Source of the DNA: Microthrixaceae bacterium
GTDB lineage: Bacteria; Actinomycetota; Acidimicrobiia; Acidimicrobiales; Microtrichaceae
Assembly: GCA_027493675.1 (NCBI GenBank)
Contig: JAOSKI010000012.1
Span: forward strand, 186,001-250,000
Direction of reading: 5' to 3'
DNA length: 64,000 nt
Positions within the stretch are counted from its first letter, which is position 1; the number at the start of each line of letters is the position of its first letter. The position numbers were made by a program, and so were the translations under genes. The notes under the pieces are model-generated. The model was not told the DNA's origin. It was given only the letters and a program-made list of their open reading frames with translations, and ran no database searches. Shown here in pieces: positions 57,754-64,000 of this stretch.

Positions 57754-59054
57754 TGAACCCCGAGATGATGGAGGCCCTGACCGCCGTTGCCGCCGAGCGT
57801 GGCATCTCGGTCGACACCCTTTTCGCCGCGTTGGCGGAGGCCCTCGAGGTCGCCTACAAGAAGCAGCCCGAGGCCTACGAGTTCGCATGGGTGAACATCG
57901 ACACCGAGACAGGCGAGATGCGGGTGTTCGCACAGGAGCTCGACGAAGAGGGCGAGCCGGTCGGTCCGGAGATGGACGTCACGCCCGATGACTTCGGGCG
58001 CATTGCCGCGCAAACGGTGCGACAGGTGATGAGCCAGCGAATCCGTGAGGCTGAACGTGAGCTCAAGTACGAGGAGTACGCCGGTCGTGAGGGCGACATC
58101 GTCACCGGCATCATCCAGCAGAGCGATGCCCGCTACACCCTGTTGGACCTGGGGAGGGTCGAGGCGCTGCTGCCGCAGTCCGAACAGGTCAGCTTCGAAC
58201 GACCGGAACCCGGCGAACGGGTGAAGGCGTACATCGTGGAGGTCCGCAAGACGATCAAGGGTCCACAGATCGTCGTGTCACGGACGCATCCGGGCCTGGT
58301 CAAGCGCCTGTTCGAGCTCGAGGTGCCTGAGATCGCCGACGGCGTGGTCGAGATGCGAGCATGTGCCCGCGAGCCGGGCCAGCGCACCAAGATCGCGGTC
58401 TGGTCGAATGACGCCAACATCGACCCTGTCGGGGCGTGCGTGGGGGCCAGGGGCGCGCGGGTCCGCCAGGTCGTCAACGAGCTGCGCGGTGAGAAGATCG
58501 ACATCGTGCCGTTCTCGGAGGACCGCCACGACTTCGTGATGAAGGCGTTGCAGCCCGCCAAGGTCAAGGAGGTGCGCATCGACGAGGAGACCGGTCGATC
58601 CGATGTGATCGTGCCGGACCAGCAGCTGTCCCTGGCCATCGGCAAGGAGGGCCAGAACGCCCGCCTCGCCAGCCGGCTGTGCGGCCTGCGGATCGACATC
58701 CACTCCGAAGCCGACATGGCCGCGCAGGAGGCCTACGAGGAGGCCTACGGCGGTGAGTCATGGGCCGACGGTGAGTGGATCGTGCATCCCGAGACGGGCG
58801 AGCAGATGTGGCAACCCGCCGACGGCAGCCCTCCGCTGACCCTCGAGGAGTGGGAGGCCACACAGGCGGAGGTGGCCGAGGGCGAGTCCACAGAGTCGGC
58901 CGACCCGGCCGGCGAGGATGCATCGGAGGGGACTGAAGCCGCCGGTGCCGACCCAGTCGATGTCGAACCGGCCGACACTGCGCCTGTCGACGCCAAGCCT
59001 GGCGAGGAGGCGCCAGTCGAAGAGGACACACCCGGAGAAAGGGCCTCGGAGTAG
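57753..59054 (+). CDS. nusA: Transcription termination/antitermination factor NusA
   Basis: An intact 433-residue protein. N-terminal domain binding RNA polymerase (LTAVAAERGISVDTLFAALA), S1 domain (GDIVTGIIQQSDARYTLLDL), and two KH domains (GACVGARGARVRQVVNELRG and LSLAIGKEGQNARLASRL). The last 100 residues are acidic and Pro-rich (DVEPADTAPVDAKPGEEAPV), in place of the E. coli acidic repeats. It controls pausing and rRNA antitermination. A ylxR gene, usual between nusA and infB, is not seen in the 160-base gap. Confidence 0.95.
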   Translation: MNPEMMEALTAVAAERGISVDTLFAALAEALEVAYKKQPEAYEFAWVNIDTETGEMRVFAQELDEEGEPVGPEMDVTPDDFGRIAAQTVRQVMSQRIREAERELKYEEYAGREGDIVTGIIQQSDARYTLLDLGRVEALLPQSEQVSFERPEPGERVKAYIVEVRKTIKGPQIVVSRTHPGLVKRLFELEVPEIADGVVEMRACAREPGQRTKIAVWSNDANIDPVGACVGARGARVRQVVNELRGEKIDIVPFSEDRHDFVMKALQPAKVKEVRIDEETGRSDVIVPDQQLSLAIGKEGQNARLASRLCGLRIDIHSEADMAAQEAYEEAYGGESWADGEWIVHPETGEQMWQPADGSPPLTLEEWEATQAEVAEGESTESADPAGEDASEGTEAAGADPVDVEPADTAPVDAKPGEEAPVEEDTPGERASE

Positions 59055-59214
59055 TCCGACAACCCCTGATTCGCACGGAAAGACCGGCGATCCATCCGGC
59101 ACGCGGTTCGTGTCGCTGTCCGATACGTGCGAGGATAGACAGCCGTCGGTCGGGTATGTGGTGCTCCGGGCACGTTCCGACCGCCCCCGCAGGATCAGCA
59201 ACGAACGGAAGACC

Positions 59215-62138
59215 TTGGCAAAGGGAAAGAAGCGCGTCTACGAACTCGCCAAAGAGCTCGGGATGACAAACAAGGAATGCCTCGACCTGTGCCTGGACAT
59301 GGGCTACGCGGTCAAGAGCCACTCCTCGTCACTCGATGAGGCGTACGCCGACCAGGTTCGCCGCAAGGCGCACCGGGAGGGCCTCACCGCGATGAGCAAC
59401 CCGAGGAGCCCAAGAAGGCTCCTGCCAAGAAGGCCGCTGCGAAGAAGGCTCCTGCCAAGAAGGCCGCTTCGAAGAAGGCTCCTGCCAAGGCGGCTGCGGC
59501 CGCCGAAGGACCGGCTTCGGACGTGCGGGCGCCGGAGGTTGCGGGGTCGCCCGCGCAGGCTGGTGTGGTGGAGGGCGCTACGGACGTCACGACGCCCGTT
59601 GCGCCACCGGAGCCCGTCGCGGCCGATGCCCCCGCTGCGACCATCCCCGAGCAACCCGCCGATGCTGTCGCACCGGACACCGCCACGGCGGGCACCGGCA
59701 GTGAAGCCACAACAGCGCTGCCGTCGGGCGAATCGGTCGGTGAGGCCCGCCAGGACAAGGCTGCAGCTCACAGGGTCGTGTCCTCGAAGCCCGCAACCGG
59801 ACGACCGCGTCAGCCCGGACCCGACAGCGGGTCCGCGGTTCCGGCCGCACCGTCACCACAGTCCGCACCGTCACCACAGTCACCACCGGTGGCGAAGCCG
59901 GCAGCTGACACCGGTTCGGCCGCCACCCCGGGATCTGCCGTCGCGCCCGACGGTGTTCCCGCGGCCAAGTCGACCCCGCCCGTCGAGGCTCGGGAAGGGC
60001 CACCGACGTCGAGTTCGGGCAAGCCGATCCCCCACCCCCGGGTCCGCCGCGCTCCGCGTCAGGCAAGCCCATTCCCCCACCCCGGCCTGGGCGGTCGCAA
60101 GGCGACCGCACCGCGCGCCAGGGTGGACCGGGCGGAGGTCGCCCCGGTGGTGCAGGCGGATCGCGTTTCGGTGCCGGCCCACCGAGTGGTCCCGGTGCCG
60201 GGCCGCGGGCCGGCCCCCGGGAGGTGCACCCGGTGGCCGTGGTCGTCCCGGTGGCGCTCAGCGACCGCCGCGTCGCAAGGGTCGCCGCAGGCGCAATCGT
60301 GAGGAGCTCCAGCCTATGGACGTTCCCACCTACACGCCGGCGGAGGCACCGGTGCCCGAGGGTGTGGTCACCGTCGAGCGTGCCTCGTCACCCCAGGACC
60401 TCGGACCGAAGCTGAACCGCACCGCGGCCGATGTGGTCCGCTTCCTCATGCAACAGGGCGAGATGGTCACCGCCACGCAGTCCCTGACAGACGACATGAT
60501 CGAGCTCTTCGCCGCGGATGTCGGGGCGGAGATCGATCTGGTGGATGTCGGCCAGGAGCAGGAGGTCGAGCTCCAGAAGGTGCTCGAGCTGCCCGAGGAG
60601 GGCGACCTATCCGAGCAGCCCAACAGGCCACCCGTCGTCACGGTCATGGGCCACGTCGACCACGGCAAGACGAAGCTGTTGGACCGGATCCGAGAGGCCA
60701 ACGTGGTCGCAGGTGAGGCCGGTGGGATCACCCAGCACATCGGCGCCTACCAGGTCCTCAAGGGCGGCCACGCCCTCACGTTCATCGACACGCCCGGTCA
60801 CGCAGCGTTCACAGCGATGCGGGCCAGGGGAGCCGAGGTGACCGACATCGTGGTGCTCGTTGTGGCCGCCGACGACGGCGTGATGCCCCAGACCGAGGAG
60901 GCGATAGCGCATGCCAAGGCCGCCGAGGTGCCGATCGTCGTGGCCATCAACAAGATCGATCGCGAGAATGCGGATCCCAATCGCGTGATGCAGCAGCTCT
61001 CCGAGTACGACCTGGTGCCCGAGGCATGGGGTGGTGACACGATCACCGTGGAGGTCTCGGCGTTGGAGGGCCTCGGAGTCGACGATCTGCTCGACCAGCT
61101 GCTTCTGGTGGCAGAGGTCGAGGACCTGCGTGCCAACCCGGAGGGTCGGGCCACCGGGGTCGTTCTCGAAGCCCACCTGGATGTCGGCCGGGGCCCGGTG
61201 GCGACCGTTCTCGTACAGCGCGGATCGTTGTCGGTCGGCGATCCGATGGTTGCCGGTCCGGCCTGGGGACGGATCCGCGCGTTGATCAACGACAGCGGCG
61301 AGATGGTGAAGGTGGCGGGTCCTGCGACCCCTGTGCAGGTGCTCGGGCTGTCCGACGTGGCCGAGGCGGGCGACACGTTCGCGGTGGCGCCAGATGAGCG
61401 CAGGGCGCGTTCGGTGGCCGAGAAGCGTGAGCACTGGCAGCGTGAGGCGGGCCGGGCCAGGGATGCCTCGGTGATGAGCTCCGGTGCGAAGCTGGAGGAT
61501 ATCTTCGCGGCCATCCAGGCCGGTGAGCAGGCGATGCTCAACCTCGTGGTGAAGGCCGATGTGCAGGGTTCGCTGGAGGCGGTCACGGAGTCGCTCAAGA
61601 AGCTCGAACGCCCGGAGGTCAAGGTCGGGTTCGTGCTGCGTGGCGTCGGTGGCATCACCCAGAGCGACATCCAGCTCGCAGCCACGTCCTCGGCGACGAT
61701 CATCGGGTTCAACGTCCGGCCCGGTCGTGAGGCGCGGAGATGGCCGACGCCGAGGACGTGGAGATCCGCACCTACGAGATCATCTACAAGCTGCTCGAGG
61801 ACGTCGAGGCGGCGATGGTCGGCATGCTCGAACCCGAGTTCACCGAGGTGGTGACCGGTGAGGCGGAGGTCCGGGAGGTGTTCCGGGTGCCCAAGGTCGG
61901 CGCGGTGGCCGGCTGCATGGTCACCAACGGCCAGATCACCCGTGGTTCCAAGGTCCGCTTCCTACGCGACGGAACGATCATCTGGAAGGGCGAGGTCTCC
62001 TCTCTGCGGCGCTTCAAGGAAGACGTCCGCGAGGTGGCGGCCGGCTATGAGTGCGGCGTCGGGCTGTCGGACTTCCAGGACCTCAAGGCCGGCGATGTGA
62101 TCGAGACGTTCGATCTCGAGGAGGTCCGGCGCGACTGA
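59215..62138 (+). CDS. infB: Translation initiation factor IF-2, frameshifted
   Basis: About 974 codons, breaks near 59400, 60040-60080 and 61735. N-terminus from a TTG: KKRVYELAKELGMTNKECLD. A Lys/Ala-rich stretch (KKAPAKKAAAKKAPAKKAAS) resembles histone H1 tails, followed by a 250-residue Pro/Ala/Gly-rich linker. Core: LNRTAADVVRFLMQQGEMVT, G1 GHVDHGKT, G3 DTPGHAAF, G4 NKID. Domains III and IV end with TNGQITRGSKVRFLRDG. IF-2 delivers initiator tRNA. The start has a weak GGAAG upstream. Confidence 0.93.
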
Positions 62139-62174
62139 GGCCGTGTCGGCGGGACCTCACGCTGCGGAGACGTG

Positions 62175-62600
62175 ATGGCACGAGGTAGGAACCCCAAGCC
62201 CTTCCAGCGCACCGACCGGATCGGAGAGCTGGTACGTGAGATCGTCGCGTCCGAGCTCGAGAGGATCGGCGACGATCGGACCGAGTTGGTCACGGTCACC
62301 GCAGTGAAGGTGGACCGTTCGCTGGAGCGTGCCGACGTGTACTACTCGGCGCTCTCGGCGGAGGCCGAAGGTCGCTCCGAGGCGGTGGCCGAGGGCCTCG
62401 AAGCGCTCCGCTGGCCGATCCAGCAGGTCGTCAACCGGGAGGTGCGGGCCAGGCGCACACCGCAGATCAGGTTCCACCCCGACGACGTGCTCAGTGAGGC
62501 GCTGAGGATCGACGAGCTCCTCGCAGGGATCAGTGAGTCCCAGGGCGCCCCGGAGGTGGTGGGGTCCGACGACTCCGATCCAGACGGCTCCGGTGCGTGA
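62175..62600 (+). CDS. rbfA: Ribosome-binding factor A
   Basis: An intact 141-residue protein. [20 protein letters not shown] and the KH-like core [20 protein letters not shown] with [20 protein letters not shown] are RbfA motifs. It binds free 30S subunits and assists 16S 5'-end maturation in the cold. A GTG codon directly precedes the ATG. An acidic tail ends the protein. Its place after infB and before truB is standard. Confidence 0.93.
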   Translation: MARGRNPKPFQRTDRIGELVREIVASELERIGDDRTELVTVTAVKVDRSLERADVYYSALSAEAEGRSEAVAEGLEALRWPIQQVVNREVRARRTPQIRFHPDDVLSEALRIDELLAGISESQGAPEVVGSDDSDPDGSGA

Positions 62601-62622
62601 CAGGTCATCCTGTGAGGGGGAT

Positions 62623-63496
62623 GTGGATCCGCCTGTCGGCTTCGCGGTGATCGACAAGCCATCCGGTTGGACGAGCCACGACGTGGTTGCGAAGAGCCGC
62701 GGTGTGTTCGGTACCCGGAAGGTGGGCCACAGCGGGACTCTCGATCCGGCTGCCACCGGCGTCCTCGTGCTGGGCGTGGGACGCGCGACGAAGCTGCTGC
62801 GATACCTGTCGGGGCTCCCCAAGACCTACGAGGCGACCATCACGCTGGGCGTGGAGACCGACACGTTGGACGCCGACGGGGGAGGTGACGCGGACCCACG
62901 AGATGGCGGCTCCCTCCATCGAGGAGGTCGTTGCCGCCGCACAGCGGATGACCGGTGAGATCGAGCAGGTCCCGCCCATGGTGTCGGCGGTCAAGGTCGA
63001 CGGCCGGCGGCTGCACGAACTGGCGCGTGAGGGCAGGGAGGTGCACCGAAGCCCGAGACCGGTCACCGTCACCCGCTTCGAGGTCGCAGCCACCCCCGAT
63101 CCGATGGTCTTCGATGCGGTCGTCGACTGCTCCTCGGGCACCTATGTCCGCGTGCTCGCTGCGGACCTGGGGTCGGCCCTGGGTGGTGGTGCACACCTGT
63201 CGCGGCTGCGAAGGACCGCGGTCGGCCCCTTCGGTATCGGGGAGTCGCATCCGTTGGAATCCCCCGAACTGCTGGCTCCCGAGGAGATCACCCGGGTGCT
63301 GGCGGTGCTGCGCGTGGATGGCGGGACTGCTCGAGAGGTCGTTCACGGCAATGTCATGGAACGCGAGAGCCTGGGCGTGCACAGCGGCGATCGAGGTCCG
63401 TGGGCGGTGCTCGACGCCGGAGGTCACCTGTTGGCGGTGTACGAGGCTCACCGCGGCGCCTCCGTCAAGCCCTCGATGGTGTTCGCCGTCGCATAG
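62623..63496 (+). CDS. truB: tRNA pseudouridine(55) synthase TruB, frameshifted
   Basis: About 291 codons, one break near 62882 (extra bases in a G run). [20 protein letters not shown] opens the family; [20 protein letters not shown] holds the catalytic Asp; [20 protein letters not shown] precedes the break. [18 protein letters not shown] and [20 protein letters not shown] follow. The C-terminal 80 residues are a PUA-like domain. GTG at 62623 has GAGGGGG upstream. It makes the T-loop pseudouridine. Confidence 0.93.
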
Positions 63497-63532
63497 GCAC
63501 GTCGCTGCGGCACTCGCGCCACGGCGCCGCAG

Positions 63533-63538
63533 TAGCCT
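63533..63538 (+). promoter_or_regulatory. -10 element (TAGCCT) for ribF
   Basis: TAGCCT ends six bases before the GTG at 63545, an exact leaderless spacing, with the same hexamer as at ispG. Confidence 0.45.
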
Positions 63539-63544
63539 CGACCC

Positions 63545-64000
63545 GTGCAGATCGTCCGCAACCCCGGTGCCTGTCCCCGTCCACCCGAGGGCACCGTGGT
63601 CACCATCGGCGCCTATGACGGGCTGCACCTGGGTCATCGCCACGTGGTGTCCGACGTGTGCGAACGGGCCCGCTCCGGCGGCCACCGCAGCGCACTGGTG
63701 ACCTTCGACCGTCACCCGGGCCAGGTCGTGCGACCGGAGTCCGCTCCGCTGCTGCTGACGAACCTCGACCAACGCCTCGAGCTCCTCGAAGGCACCGGCA
63801 TCGACATCGTGATGGTGATCCACTTCGACGCGCAGCGCGCCACCGAGAGCGCAGAGGACTTCGTGAACGAGGTCCTGGTGGACTGCCTCAACACCAGGCA
63901 CGTGGTGGTGGGCGAGGACTTCCACTTCGGGCACCGAAGGTCCGGCAACGTGGCGCTTCTCGCCGAGATGGGATCCGAATCCGGGTTCGGTGTGTCGGGC
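63545..64000 (+). CDS. ribF: Riboflavin kinase / FAD synthetase, 3' end outside window
   Basis: The first 152 codons are present and run in frame to the window end. GTVVTIGAYDGLHLGHRHVV holds the nucleotidyltransferase GxFDGxHxGH-type motif (Tyr in place of Phe). LVTFDRHPGQVVRPESAPLL and VVVGEDFHFGHRRSGN are the FAD-synthetase signatures. The C-terminal riboflavin kinase domain lies beyond the window. The GTG start is set by the -10 box six bases upstream and by the family N-terminus. RibF makes FMN and FAD, and follows truB in most Actinobacteria. Confidence 0.92.
   Translation, partial: MQIVRNPGACPRPPEGTVVTIGAYDGLHLGHRHVVSDVCERARSGGHRSALVTFDRHPGQVVRPESAPLLLTNLDQRLELLEGTGIDIVMVIHFDAQRATESAEDFVNEVLVDCLNTRHVVVGEDFHFGHRRSGNVALLAEMGSESGFGVSG

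Noticed and set aside
56346..58013. A 555-codon minus-strand frame opposite proS, rimP and the rimP leader
   Set aside because: Antisense to confirmed genes, no family match, crosses the rimP promoter/terminator region.

Overview
The window is a GC-rich (about 68-70 % by eye) bacterial chromosome segment whose housekeeping gene order is that of Actinobacteria. The degenerate DhaL protein after rpmB, the zinc-less Fpg-like protein, the long N-terminal extension on CdsA and the many leaderless starts point to a deep branch such as Acidimicrobiia. That class assignment is an inference, not a demonstrated fact.

Layout. 1-4041: rpmB (minus), a degenerate DhaL/YloV protein and recG. 4060-19455: an accessory block that splits recG from rsmD, which are neighbours in many Actinobacteria. 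It opens with what looks like the first 36 codons of a GerW/YtfJ-family gene. It then holds a membrane-anchored alpha/beta hydrolase, several lipoproteins, a two-component system with a phased operator-like site, a GMC oxidoreductase with a Tat/lipoprotein partner, a nucleoside deoxyribosyltransferase-like protein, an FAD amine oxidase, a methyltransferase/radical SAM pair, a beta-helix lipoprotein and an Old Yellow Enzyme homologue. 19570-27883: rsmD-coaD-coiled-coil protein-DUF177-rpmF-acpP-rnc-mutM-like-smc. 27968-31045 (minus): a MoxR/DUF58/VWA operon. 31389-38850: ftsY, a MOSC protein, a DsbA-like protein, ffh-rpsP-khpA-rimM-trmD-rplS and yraN. 38950-40357: a lipase-like hydrolase, two small minus-strand genes and repeats. 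40547-46024: comM-dprA-xerC-whiG/fliA-type sigma factor-M23 protein. 46196-64000: rpsB-tsf-pyrH-frr-cdsA-dxr-rseP-ispG-proS, then rimP-nusA-infB-rbfA-truB-ribF (ribF runs off the end).

The housekeeping genes serve ribosome assembly, translation initiation and elongation, SRP targeting, isoprenoid (MEP) and phospholipid synthesis, chromosome segregation and DNA uptake/recombination. Stop and start codons often overlap (ATGA, GTGA, TGATG), which indicates translational coupling. At least nine other starts sit 6-9 bases after a TANNNT box, as in leaderless actinobacterial mRNAs.

Quality warning. More than half of the protein genes, including single-copy essential ones (rpsB, rplS, ffh, smc, infB, trmD, pyrH, proS), are broken by one-base frameshifts. 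The lost frame always resumes, total lengths stay normal, and several breaks sit in G or C runs. I read these as sequencing or assembly errors. Each such gene is given as one feature with the breaks noted.

Most unusual observations: a hairpin repeat family at 9445-9620 and 40305-40357 with the same 13-bp stem, 27-nt loop and three compensatory base-pair changes; a phased inverted pair of direct repeats upstream of the two-component system; a near-loopless 24-bp inverted repeat at 16816-16864; an Fpg-like glycosylase that has lost its zinc ligands and hairpin-loop lysine; and a promoter-terminator-rimP arrangement that looks like an attenuator.
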